The notes beneath the pieces are model-generated. The model saw only the letters and a list, made by a program, of their open reading frames with translations. It made no database searches and was not told the DNA's origin. From assembly GCA_012514035.1 (NCBI GenBank), contig JAAZBB010000016.1, positions 1 to 50,661 of the forward strand: a stretch of DNA of 50,661 bases, given 5' to 3'. A program made the position numbers and the translations under genes. This DNA is from Lentisphaerota bacterium. Its GTDB lineage: Bacteria; Verrucomicrobiota; Kiritimatiellia; CAIQIC01; Lenti-01. Below, one piece after another: positions 42,425-50,113 of the stretch (position 1 is its first letter; each line of letters starts with the position of its first letter).

Positions 42425-43057
42425 TCAAGCTCCCGCCGGTCCGCGGAAGGTCGGCACCACGCCGAAATCGACGGCCAGGATATCCACCAGTTCCGTCAAC
42501 GGCAGCCCCACCACGTTGGTGTACGATCCCCGGATTTGCCGGATCATGCAGGCGGCACGCCCCTGGATCGCATAGGCCCCCGCCTTGTCCATCGGCTCGC
42601 CGCTCAGGATATAGGCCTGGATCTCATCCGCCGCCAGCTCCTTGAATTCCACGTCCGTCGTCACGGCCAGCGTCCGCACGATCCTCGCATCGTCCCGCCC
42701 CGGCCCTTGCACGCACAGGCCCGTGATGACCTGATGCGTCTGCCCGCTCAAGGCCCGCAGCATTTCGCGCGCAGCGGCTTCTGACCTGGGTTTCTCCATG
42801 ATGGTGCCGTGCAGCACCACCACGGTATCCGCCGCCACCACGACCGCGTCCGGCGCAACCCGGCCGGCCACATCCCGGGCCTTTTCCGCCGCGTTACGCC
42901 GCACGTAGTCCGCGGCGCTCTCACCCGGACAGGCCTTTTCCTCGGTCGCCGGCGTGACGACTTCAAACTGGTAGCCCAACTGATGCAGGAAGCCCCGGCG
43001 CCTAGGGCTGGCGCTGGCCAGCACCACCGGCCGGTTCCCGGAATTCGATGTTTCCAT
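42425..43057 (-). CDS. maf: Maf-family nucleoside triphosphate pyrophosphatase
   Basis: Hydrolyses non-canonical or methylated nucleoside triphosphates to monophosphates, a house-cleaning function. The 210-residue protein has the substrate loop VLASASPRRRGFL (12-24), the conserved AADTVVVLHGTIMEKPR segment (about 75-91) and SGQTHQVITGLCV, then EPMDKAGAYAIQG and GSYTNVVGLPLTEL, all Maf signatures. The hallmark catalytic Asp-Thr is present. The ATG at 43057 lies inside the upstream gene, whose stop is at 43002, giving a 56-base overlap. This suggests translational coupling to the secreted protein and nifS. Confidence 0.93.
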   Translation of the reverse strand: METSNSGNRPVVLASASPRRRGFLHQLGYQFEVVTPATEEKACPGESAADYVRRNAAEKARDVAGRVAPDAVVVAADTVVVLHGTIMEKPRSEAAAREMLRALSGQTHQVITGLCVQGPGRDDARIVRTLAVTTDVEFKELAADEIQAYILSGEPMDKAGAYAIQGRAACMIRQIRGSYTNVVGLPLTELVDILAVDFGVVPTFRGPAGA

Positions 43058-44345
43058 GGCTGGTCTCCGATCCTCCGGTACACCACCGGAAGGTCTTTTC
43101 CGTCAAAGCACCCAGGGCGCCGAACTGCAGCGAGCGCACCGGCGTCCAGCGGGCCACCGGCGGCAGGGGCCGCGCCCGGCGCGCGGCCTTCAGCCAGTTG
43201 GCCGTCCCCGCCACGGAAGTGGCCGCGCCGTCGAGCGCGTAGAGGTTGATCCGCCGCACGCCGCAGCCGAGCACGACCCCGACGGCTTCCTGCAATTCGA
43301 ACGAATTGCGCATGCCGCGCAGGTATCCATAAAACGCCGCGCCGCCGCCGAACAGCGCCGCGCGCTGCTCGTTCGCCGGAATATCATGATAGTCGCCGAT
43401 CAGCCCCACGTCCAGGGCCGCGCGGTCCCCGTAGAGCCGCTGCGCCAGCGCGGCATAGCGGTTCAGCATCGCCACATACGTGAGCTGGCTGGCGCGATAG
43501 CGGTAGGTGATGAACGAGAGGGCATCCCACGCCACCCCGCTCACCGGCGCATTCAGGGCATCCTCCAGCGCCACGTTGCGCCGCGCCTGCGCATCCAGAA
43601 ACGCGCGATTCGCCGCCCCGTCCACCGCGTAGCCCCGGGCGCGCAGTTCCGCAATCAGCCGGTTGATTTCCGCCGTGTCGCGTTGAAACCCCTCCGGATC
43701 CAGCTGCGCCCGCAGCGCCTGGACCAGTTGGCGGGGACTGCGCGCCCGCACCGCCGCGAAGAGCTCGCGCCCCAGCAGCGGCGAGGGCTCGCAATCAAAC
43801 ACAAAGGCCCGCACCTTCAGGTTTTCTTCTTCAAAATAATCCGCGGCCTGCCGCGCCAAGTCCCGGGTGTAGGCAATACTGGCCTGCCCCACGTAGAGAT
43901 GCTCCTCGTACGGCAGCAGCAGCCACGCATCCACCCCCACCCCCGCCCGCTCCGCCGCGCGCAACAGCGGCGCGAAATCCGGATCGGAAAAACTCTCCCG
44001 CTCCACGTGCAGGATCAGGTCGCAATCGTACTTCGCCAAAACCGGCAGTTCCGCCGCCACCTGGGCATACGGCATGAACTCGCACCACATCGCCAGCCGC
44101 GCAATCGGCAGACCCCCGCGGCCTTGCCCCGCAGGTGAATCAGGCCGCTCTCCCGCCGCCCCCGCCGCCGCGAATAGCGCCAGCAGCAGCGCCAGCGCGG
44201 ATTTTCCACACTGTGGAAAAAAACGGCTTTTTTTTCCACACAATGGAAAAATATTTCTGCATTTTTCCACACAATGGAAAAAATGTTTCCACACCGAGGA
44301 AAACCCCCGTCCGCCTGCCTGGCCGCGCCGTCGCCTGCGGTTCAT
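43002..44345 (-). CDS. Exported protein of unknown family, interrupted in frame by repeat element B
   Basis: A 447-residue reading frame. The ATG at 44345 overlaps the nifS stop as ATGA, strongly suggesting coupled translation. Residues 1-14 (MNRRRRRGQAGGRG) are basic. The next 34 residues are encoded by the 102-bp repeat (FSSVWKHFF to FPQCGK). Then SALALLLALFAAAGAAG forms a hydrophobic signal core. Removing the repeat restores a classic signal peptide, so the element appears inserted in frame. In-frame GTG and TTG codons within the repeat could also serve as starts. The mature part (MWCEFMPYAQVAAELPVLAKY, VFDCEPSPLLGRE, FGGGAAFYGYLRGM, RRINLYALDG) looks like a beta/alpha barrel, perhaps a hydrolase; I do not recognise it. 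Confidence 0.65.
   Translation of the reverse strand: MNRRRRRGQAGGRGFSSVWKHFFHCVEKCRNIFPLCGKKSRFFPQCGKSALALLLALFAAAGAAGERPDSPAGQGRGGLPIARLAMWCEFMPYAQVAAELPVLAKYDCDLILHVERESFSDPDFAPLLRAAERAGVGVDAWLLLPYEEHLYVGQASIAYTRDLARQAADYFEEENLKVRAFVFDCEPSPLLGRELFAAVRARSPRQLVQALRAQLDPEGFQRDTAEINRLIAELRARGYAVDGAANRAFLDAQARRNVALEDALNAPVSGVAWDALSFITYRYRASQLTYVAMLNRYAALAQRLYGDRAALDVGLIGDYHDIPANEQRAALFGGGAAFYGYLRGMRNSFELQEAVGVVLGCGVRRINLYALDGAATSVAGTANWLKAARRARPLPPVARWTPVRSLQFGALGALTEKTFRWCTGGSETSHGNIEFREPAGGAGQRQP
44202..44303. repeat. Four-dyad palindromic repeat element, copy B
   Basis: Same structure as copy A at 3324-3425: dyads centred near 44211, 44241, 44272 and 44294 with identical spacing (30, 31 and 22 bp). 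Units 2 and 3 are perfect TTTTTCCA-CACAA-TGGAAAAA; unit 4 has lost one pair. No stop codon exists in any frame. It is 102 bp, or 34 codons, and lies within the coding region of the minus-strand gene at 43002-44345. Confidence 0.92.
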
Positions 44346-45547
44346 GCGTCGTCGCGGGGGCGGTTGTGCTTCTGGTCCCAGAACGGCGAGAGCTTGCGCA
44401 GGTCGGCCACCACCCGGGGAAAGACCTCCGCGATGCGCCGCACATCGGCCTCGGCCGTGTAGGCGCTGAAGCTCAGCCGCACGGACCCGTGCATGGCCGT
44501 AAACGGCACATCCATCGCCCGCAGCACATGGCTGGGCTCCAGCGAGCCGCTCGAACAGGCGCTGCCCGTGCTCGCGCAGATGCCATGGCTCATCAGCTCG
44601 TAGAGGATGCTTTCGCCCTCGATGAAGTGGCAGGCCAGGTTCAGCGTGTTCGGGGTGCGCTCCACGCCGTGGCCATTCACCTCCACGTGGGTTACCGTGC
44701 GCAGGATGTCGGCCTCCAGCCCGTCCCGCAGCCGCGCGATGCGTTCCATGTCCGCCGCATGCTCCCGCGCCAGCTCGCACGCCCGGGCCAGGCCCACGAT
44801 GAAGGCCACGTTCTCGGTGCCGCCGCGGCGGCCGCTTTCCTGATGCCCGCCCAGCAGGAAGGGGCGCAACCGGGTGCCCCGGCGCACAAACAGCGCCCCC
44901 ACGCCCTTCGGGGCATGCATCTTGTGGCCCGAGAACGACAGCAGATCCACGTGCTGCATTTCGCCGGCCAAATCCAGCGGCAGCTTGCCGGCCGTCTGGG
45001 TGGCATCCGTATGGAAGACAATCTCCCGGTCGGTTTCCTTCGCGATGCGCGCCCAGTCCGCCACCGGCCAGACCACGCCCGTTTCGTTGTTGGCATGCAT
45101 CAGGCTCACCAGCAGGGTATCCGGCCGCAGCGCCCGCACAAAATCCGCAGTGGCGATCTGTCCCTGGCGGTCCACAGGCAGATAGGTCACCTCCCAGCCG
45201 CGCCGCTGCATCTCGCGGCAGACTTCCAGCACCGCCGGATGCTCCACCCGGCTGGTCAGGATGTGCCGCCGGGCGGGATTCGCGGCTGCCACTCCGAAGA
45301 TCGCCGCGTTGTTGCTTTCCGTTGCACAGGAGGTAAAGACCACTTCCGCCGGCTCCGCCCCGCCGAGGAATTCCGCCACGGTGCGGCGGGCGGCCTTCAG
45401 GGCCCCTGCCACCTTGAGCGCCGGCTCGTACATCGAACTGGGATTGAAGTACTCCGGCCCGAAAAACGGCTGCATGGCCGCAACCACTTCCGGGGCCACC
45501 GCCGTCGTGGCGTTGTTGTCGGCGAAAATCAAACGGGGAGCGTTCAC
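44342..45547 (-). CDS. nifS: Cysteine desulfurase NifS
   Basis: PLP-dependent enzyme that takes sulphur from cysteine for iron-sulphur cluster assembly on NifU. The 401-residue protein has the PLP lysine K209 in LLSFSGHKMHAPKG, the cofactor His/Asp segment VFHTDATQTAGKLPLDL, and the active-site cysteine C331 in ASTGSACSSGSLEPSHV. The start is FADNNATTAVAPEVVAAM, typical of NifS rather than SufS. It begins 16 bases after nifU and its stop codon overlaps the start of the downstream secreted protein. The NifU/NifS pair without nitrogenase genes implies general cluster assembly, as in Helicobacter and other anaerobes or microaerophiles. Confidence 0.95.
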   Translation of the reverse strand: MNAPRLIFADNNATTAVAPEVVAAMQPFFGPEYFNPSSMYEPALKVAGALKAARRTVAEFLGGAEPAEVVFTSCATESNNAAIFGVAAANPARRHILTSRVEHPAVLEVCREMQRRGWEVTYLPVDRQGQIATADFVRALRPDTLLVSLMHANNETGVVWPVADWARIAKETDREIVFHTDATQTAGKLPLDLAGEMQHVDLLSFSGHKMHAPKGVGALFVRRGTRLRPFLLGGHQESGRRGGTENVAFIVGLARACELAREHAADMERIARLRDGLEADILRTVTHVEVNGHGVERTPNTLNLACHFIEGESILYELMSHGICASTGSACSSGSLEPSHVLRAMDVPFTAMHGSVRLSFSAYTAEADVRRIAEVFPRVVADLRKLSPFWDQKHNRPRDDA

Positions 45548-45563
45548 GCCACGTCCTTCCGCC

Positions 45564-46502
45564 TTAGACCGGAACCACGCGAAGCCGCTCGTCCACCTGA
45601 TCCTTCAGGGTGCGTTCGACAATGAGCTGCAGGGTCCGCGTCGCCCCCAGGCAGCCCGCGCACGCGCCCCGCAGCGCGCAGTAGACCGTCCAGCCCTTGA
45701 TGTCCACCAGGTCCAGGTCGCCCCCGTCACCCTTGAGCACCGGCCGGATCGTCTCGTCGATGACCTTCTCGATTTTCCGGAACAGTTGGAATTGCGAGAT
45801 CCCGGTGTCGGCGACCGGTTCGGCGGCCACCGTGGTCGGCGCCGGCTCGCCGGTGCCCCAGGTCTCGTTCAGGATGTCCTGCAGCCCGCCGGGCGCGTAG
45901 CGGCACGCGCCGCACATTCCGCCGGCCTTGAGCGCCGACACGATGTCGTCGATCGTCCGCAGGTTCAGTTCCTTGATCTTCCGCCGCAGGTAGGGCTCGG
46001 TGATGCCGAAGCACTTGCAGACCACCCGGCCGTCGTCATCCGCCGTCTCGCCGGTCAGCTTGACGCCCTGCGCCGCCAGGTCCACCCCACGCTTCTGCGC
46101 CCAATCCACGACCGCCGCCTCCAGCGCCTCCGCCCCCATCACCGAGCAATGGATTTTCTGCTGCGGCAGGCCTTCGAGGTAGTCCACGATGTCCTGATTG
46201 CGGATCTTCAGCGCCTCGATCGGCGTCAGCTCGTGCCCCTCGATCAGCGCGCACAGCGCCTCCGAGGCCGCAATCGCCGACGTGCAGCCGAAGGTCAGGT
46301 ACTTCGCTTCGACGATGACATCCTTCAGGGGGTCTTCATTCTTGCGCACGCGGAACGTGAATTTCAGCGCGTCGCCGCACACGATCGAGCCGTGCTGCCC
46401 CACGCCATCCGCGTCCTCGATCTCCCCGAGGTGCGTGCCGGGCTTGCCCTGCACCGCATCCAGGAAGATCCGCTTCGTCTTTTCGCTGTATTCCCAAGCC
46501 AT
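45564..46502 (-). CDS. nifU: Iron-sulphur cluster scaffold NifU
   Basis: Three-domain scaffold of 312 residues, the length of classical NifU. The N-terminal IscU-like domain has cluster ligands C42, C73 and C119. The central bacterioferritin-ferredoxin-like domain has C162-x-C164 and C197-x-x-C200, which hold a permanent 2Fe-2S cluster. The C-terminal NifU domain has C281-x-x-C284 in ACAGCLGATRT. NifS supplies the sulphur and is the next gene. The start at 46502 (MAWEYSEKTKRIFL) is the family start; a longer in-frame extension is rejected. All ligands are present, so it should be active in supplying clusters for enzymes such as NrdG. Confidence 0.95.
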   Translation of the reverse strand: MAWEYSEKTKRIFLDAVQGKPGTHLGEIEDADGVGQHGSIVCGDALKFTFRVRKNEDPLKDVIVEAKYLTFGCTSAIAASEALCALIEGHELTPIEALKIRNQDIVDYLEGLPQQKIHCSVMGAEALEAAVVDWAQKRGVDLAAQGVKLTGETADDDGRVVCKCFGITEPYLRRKIKELNLRTIDDIVSALKAGGMCGACRYAPGGLQDILNETWGTGEPAPTTVAAEPVADTGISQFQLFRKIEKVIDETIRPVLKGDGGDLDLVDIKGWTVYCALRGACAGCLGATRTLQLIVERTLKDQVDERLRVVPV

Positions 46503-46557
46503 GGTCCACCTGCGTTTGGTCGAAGGAAGATACGCTAATCCTCCCGACATGCAACTA

Positions 46558-47274
46558 TTACACCTGGTCCTGCATGCGCCGTCCGTGGCGCAGAATCTTC
46601 CAGCCTTTCTGGACCAGACGCCGCCAAAATGGATCGGCCTTGACGTAGACATCGGACAAAGCCCGGTTGACATAGTGGAAATCGTGGCGGGCGGCGATTC
46701 GTTTCCACAAATCCCAATCATCGAGAAAAGTGCCCGGATCCCATCCTCCGACCTCGTCCAAAACCGCCCGGGTGTGGATCACCCCGTTGCACGCCAGGTA
46801 ATTATACCGCATTAGATTTTCCCGCGACCACTTGTAGGCCCCTCGGAACGGATTGCCCAGAATGCGCCGGCCGGTGTCTTTGTCGACGAAATGAACACGG
46901 CAATACACCAGCGGACACTCCGGGTGTTTGGCAACTTCGCTCATCATGGTGCGCAGATAGTCCGGGCCATAGGTGTCGTCGTCGTCGAGATAGGCGATGT
47001 AGGGGGCGCGGGCCATCTGGAAGATGGCGTGGTTCTTGGCGAGGGCCCCGTGGGCGCGGGGAGGCGACTTGACGGGCAGATTGTAAAACCGCAGCCGCGG
47101 ATCGCCGAACGACGCCACCACGGTTTCACTGTCATCGGGCGTGCAGTCGCCGACGATGCACATTTCCCAGGCGTCGAAGCCCCGCTGGGCGCGCACGGAT
47201 GCGATGGCCCGCCGCAGCAAGGCGGAGCGGTTATAGGTGCTGGTGATGATGCTGACCTGTGGCGTGGGCGCCAT
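46558..47274 (-). CDS. Family 2 glycosyltransferase
   Basis: A 238-residue cytoplasmic GT-A fold glycosyltransferase. The N-terminal nucleotide-binding strand VSIITSTYNRSALLRRAIASVRAQ, the acidic GDCTPDDSE, the metal-binding cluster YIAYLDDDDTYGPDYL (DxD-type, near residue 95) and a later FLDDWDLWKRIA (catalytic base region) identify family GT2. It transfers a sugar from a nucleotide donor to an unknown acceptor, perhaps in surface polysaccharide. It lies 55 bases before nifU and 14 bases after the ACT-domain gene, and has no other glycan gene as neighbour. No transmembrane segment is seen. Confidence 0.85.
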   Translation of the reverse strand: MAPTPQVSIITSTYNRSALLRRAIASVRAQRGFDAWEMCIVGDCTPDDSETVVASFGDPRLRFYNLPVKSPPRAHGALAKNHAIFQMARAPYIAYLDDDDTYGPDYLRTMMSEVAKHPECPLVYCRVHFVDKDTGRRILGNPFRGAYKWSRENLMRYNYLACNGVIHTRAVLDEVGGWDPGTFLDDWDLWKRIAARHDFHYVNRALSDVYVKADPFWRRLVQKGWKILRHGRRMQDQV

Positions 47275-47288
47275 GGTTCCCCCCGCGG

Positions 47289-47705
47289 CTACCGATCCTG
47301 CTTCAGGACGTCCAGCGCGGCCTCCACGTCGGACGGAACCAGCACCAGGCCCTTATCGTCGCCGGGGCCGCCCGCGGAATAACCGTATTCGATGTTCAGG
47401 TTATGGGCGGCCAGCAATTCCAGGAGCCGGGCCAGTTCGCCGGGTTCGTTGGCGATGCGAATCAGGAGGACATCGCGGGCGGCCACGAGTTCGCCGGAAT
47501 CCTCGACGAGCTGCCGCGCCTTTTCGGTATCATCCACCACGAGCCGCGCATAGCCATGGCCTTCGGTGTCGGCCAGCGTCAGCCCGTAGATATTGATCCC
47601 ATGCTTGGCGAGGAACCGGGTCAAGGCGGACAACGTGCCCTGGCGGTTGTCGATGTAGACCGTGAGCTGCGTGCCTTTGGAAAAAACGATCTTCGATCCG
47701 GCCAT
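47289..47705 (-). CDS. Tandem ACT-domain protein
   Basis: A 138-residue protein made of two ACT domains. The first (about residues 10-75, QLTVYIDNRQGTLSALTRFLAKHGINIYGLTLADT) and second (about 78-136, VLLIRIANEPGELARLLELLAAHNLNIEYGYS) each have the beta-alpha-beta start with a Gly at the ligand turn (RQGTL and EPGEL). Such small proteins bind amino acids and regulate or accompany enzymes, often phenylacetate-CoA ligase or amino-acid enzymes. Here the gene starts 11 bases after dapL, suggesting a link to lysine or aromatic amino-acid sensing. The start at 47705 is chosen because homology begins there. No catalytic role is expected. Confidence 0.85.
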   Translation of the reverse strand: MAGSKIVFSKGTQLTVYIDNRQGTLSALTRFLAKHGINIYGLTLADTEGHGYARLVVDDTEKARQLVEDSGELVAARDVLLIRIANEPGELARLLELLAAHNLNIEYGYSAGGPGDDKGLVLVPSDVEAALDVLKQDR

Positions 47706-47716
47706 GTCGCGCCTCC

Positions 47717-48943
47717 TCAGAAAACCAGACCGGCTTGCGCCAGCCGGCGGCCCAGTTCGTCCAGCACGCGCGCGTCGTCGGCCTTCCCGGCCGATTCGAA
47801 CGTCGCGCCGAAGCGCAGGTAGGCGCCCGCGTCGTCCCACGGCACGGTCGAAATGCAATGCTCCTTGATCAGGTATTGCGACGCCTCCTCGGCGTTGGCG
47901 AACGCCACGCCGCCTGCGGCGCCCTTCGGCGCCGGCACGTAGAGATAGAACGTCCCGCCGGGCATCCTGGCCCGGAAGCCCGCGCCCTTGAGCACCTTGA
48001 CCAGCCCGCGCAAACGCTTCTGGTAGTGCGCACGGATCTTTTCCGAGAGCCGGATATCCGCGATGCCCGCGCAGGCCGCCACCTGGATGGCCTTGAACTG
48101 GCCGCTGTCGATGTTGTCCTTGACCTCGGCCACGGCGGACACCACCCGCGCCGAGCCCGCCACGAATCCCAGCCGCCACCCGGTCATGTTGTAGCTCTTG
48201 CTCATGGAGTGCAGCTCGATCGCCGCCTCCTTGCCGCCCGGCCGCGCCAGGATCGACAGGCGCTCGCGCCCGTAGACCAGCGTGGCATAAGCGGCGTCCT
48301 GCACGATCAGGATGTTGTGCCGCTGGGCAAACGCGATCAGCTCGTCGAAAAAAGCTTCCGTCGCCGCCGTGCCGGTGGGATTGTTCGGATAGTTCACATA
48401 GAACAGCTTCACCTTCGACAAGTCCGTCTGCTCCAGGGCCTTCAGATCGGGAAAAAACCCGTTTTGGGCCAGCAGCGGAACCGGGAGGACCGTTCCGCCG
48501 AGATACTTCGTGTGCGTGGCCATCACCGGATAGCCCGGAATCGTCGCCAGCACCGCGTCGCCTGGATTCACGAAACACAGCGGCAGCATTGCCAGCGCGG
48601 GCTTGGAACCGATGGTGTGGTTGATTTCCGTCGTTGGGTCCAAATCCGTCACCCCGAAGAAATCGGCCATGTATTTCGCGGCGGCCACCTTGAATTCGGC
48701 AATGCCGTTGTCGGCGTAGCCGCGGTTGGCCGGGGCGTCCACGGCCTTTTTCAGCGCCTGCCGGATCGGCCGGGGCGCCATTTGGTCGGGCTCGCCCACG
48801 CCAAAATCCAGCATTTCCAGCTCCGGATGAGCCTCCTTGGCCGCCCGTTTGGCCCGCTTGATCTTCTCGAACTTGTAGATCGCCGTGCCCTGCCCGAACT
48901 GGGCCCCGCCGATCCGCTCCGCAAACAACCGTGTTGGCTCCAT
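47717..48943 (-). CDS. dapL: LL-diaminopimelate aminotransferase-type class I/II aminotransferase
   Basis: A 408-residue PLP aminotransferase. Family marks are GVGEPDQMAPRPI, the Tyr/Asn segment YVNYPNNPTGTAAT, the cofactor Asp in VQDAAYATLVY and the Schiff-base lysine in LHSMSKSYNMTGWRLGF. The N-terminal phrase RIGGAQFGQGTAIYKFEKIKRAKRAA is characteristic of a DapL-like group in PVC and related bacteria. DapL makes LL-diaminopimelate directly from tetrahydrodipicolinate for lysine and peptidoglycan. Substrate is inferred from family, and other aminotransferases of this fold are possible. Two adjacent ATGs (48946 and 48943) exist; the second has a better-placed AGGAG. Confidence 0.83.
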   Translation of the reverse strand: MEPTRLFAERIGGAQFGQGTAIYKFEKIKRAKRAAKEAHPELEMLDFGVGEPDQMAPRPIRQALKKAVDAPANRGYADNGIAEFKVAAAKYMADFFGVTDLDPTTEINHTIGSKPALAMLPLCFVNPGDAVLATIPGYPVMATHTKYLGGTVLPVPLLAQNGFFPDLKALEQTDLSKVKLFYVNYPNNPTGTAATEAFFDELIAFAQRHNILIVQDAAYATLVYGRERLSILARPGGKEAAIELHSMSKSYNMTGWRLGFVAGSARVVSAVAEVKDNIDSGQFKAIQVAACAGIADIRLSEKIRAHYQKRLRGLVKVLKGAGFRARMPGGTFYLYVPAPKGAAGGVAFANAEEASQYLIKEHCISTVPWDDAGAYLRFGATFESAGKADDARVLDELGRRLAQAGLVF

Positions 48944-49010
48944 CATTCTCCTCTCGTTGGGGCGATCTCGCCGTATCGCCAAGTGCCGGGGTGACAAAAG
49001 GGGGCATTCC

Positions 49011-49694
49011 TCATTTCAAATCTTCCGTCCACACCCCGCTGCAACGGGGGCCGACTACCTCGATGCCATCCAACTTGGACAACTTCGGCACCTGCACCAG
49101 ATCATATCCCCAACGGTTGAGCAGGCGCTTACATGCGTTGACGACGGGATTTTTACCGGATTCAACCACTCGCAACTCCAACTTGACAGGGCGATGTTGC
49201 GCATTGGCCTCGGGCTTTTGCGCGATACACCAGATGCCGCGCGGCAACGCCTTGTGATGCTCCAGCGTGATCTCGTGCAGAATGAAATCCCGGAACAGGT
49301 ACTGGATGCCGTCCGGACAGAACCGCCAATAGTCGTAGGGGCATCGGTGGATTTCAAAGGTCATCAGCGTGGTCGCCACACAATAGCCGCCCGGCTTCAG
49401 GATTCGCATCACCTGCGCAACCACCCGGGCTGGCTCGCGGATATGCTCCAGTGCCTCAAGCAGCAAGACAGTCTGGACGCTTGCATCGGGGATGGGCGCC
49501 AAGGTATGGACATCGCAGACGTAATCAATGGTCGGGGGATCGAATTGGACCTGGTCCTGTTTCAGGTACTTCATTCCGGAAAACAATGGCGCATAGAAAT
49601 TCGGTTCCCAGCCTGCACACAGATCGATGATCGGCTCTGCGAGGGAATATTTCTGTTTTGCATAGGCAACATAATCTCTGATCGGTGTTCGCAC
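49011..49694 (-). CDS. SAM-dependent methyltransferase (class I, type 11-like)
   Basis: A 227-residue protein with a Rossmann-type methyltransferase core. PIIDLCAGWEPNFYAPLF is motif I, atypical in having CAG in place of the usual G-x-G. VDHTL-like segments DYVCDVHTLAPIPDASVQTVLLLEALEHIREPARVV and MRILKPGGYCVATTLM are motifs II and III, the last (LKPGG) being diagnostic. Downstream residues (HRCPYDYWRFCPDGIQYLF) are the phrase common in methyltransferases near polysaccharide genes. The substrate is not known. It follows dapL in the same direction after 67 bases. It could act on a surface glycan with the nearby GT2. Confidence 0.75.
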   Translation of the reverse strand: MRTPIRDYVAYAKQKYSLAEPIIDLCAGWEPNFYAPLFSGMKYLKQDQVQFDPPTIDYVCDVHTLAPIPDASVQTVLLLEALEHIREPARVVAQVMRILKPGGYCVATTLMTFEIHRCPYDYWRFCPDGIQYLFRDFILHEITLEHHKALPRGIWCIAQKPEANAQHRPVKLELRVVESGKNPVVNACKRLLNRWGYDLVQVPKLSKLDGIEVVGPRCSGVWTEDLK

Positions 49695-50113
49695 CTGTAG
49701 CCCTCCTGCCGGATATAACCATCTGTCGTGATACTATTTTGCCACCGGATGATCCACAGAAATCTGCGGTTCGAACCGGCCGGGAGAGGACACTCTCCTG
49801 GCACAGAGGCCTCACGGGAGGGGGCCTCCAGATGCGTGGTCGGTGGGCTGCCTCTGAGATTCGGCGTAACGACGGGCTTGGCAGGCCCCCATCATCCTCC
49901 TGCCTGGAGAATGAAGGCGCAGCAGGAAACGTGCAAAAGACCGCCCCCCTGGCTGGAATAGTTGCATCTGGCGGCTGCCAATCCCGATCCGGGCCCATCC
50001 AGCCGCAGACGCGCCTGACCTGCGCAGGGGTAAATTTTAGCATTGTGCTGCGGGGGGCCTTTGTGGCATCAACGGCAATCTCATTGTTCGTTTTTCCACA
50101 AGGAGTCTTTCAA
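49695..50113. other. Intergenic region upstream of the azoreductase-like gene
   Basis: Divergent region without a convincing gene. It contains a small hairpin (GGAGAG 49783-49788 with CTCTCC 49793-49798) and a G/C-rich stem-like stretch near 49803-49830. No riboswitch or tRNA pattern was recognised. One TTTTCCACA lies near 50093, just before the ribosome-binding site. Confidence 0.5.

Noticed and set aside
44202-44303. CRISPR array
   Set aside because: The units are short palindromes with unequal spacing of 22-31 bp and no unique spacers of constant length, and no cas genes are nearby.
49768-49800. tRNA T-arm (GGTTCGAACC)
   Set aside because: Flanking bases do not form a T stem or an acceptor stem, and no anticodon arm is present. 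The match is a chance palindrome.
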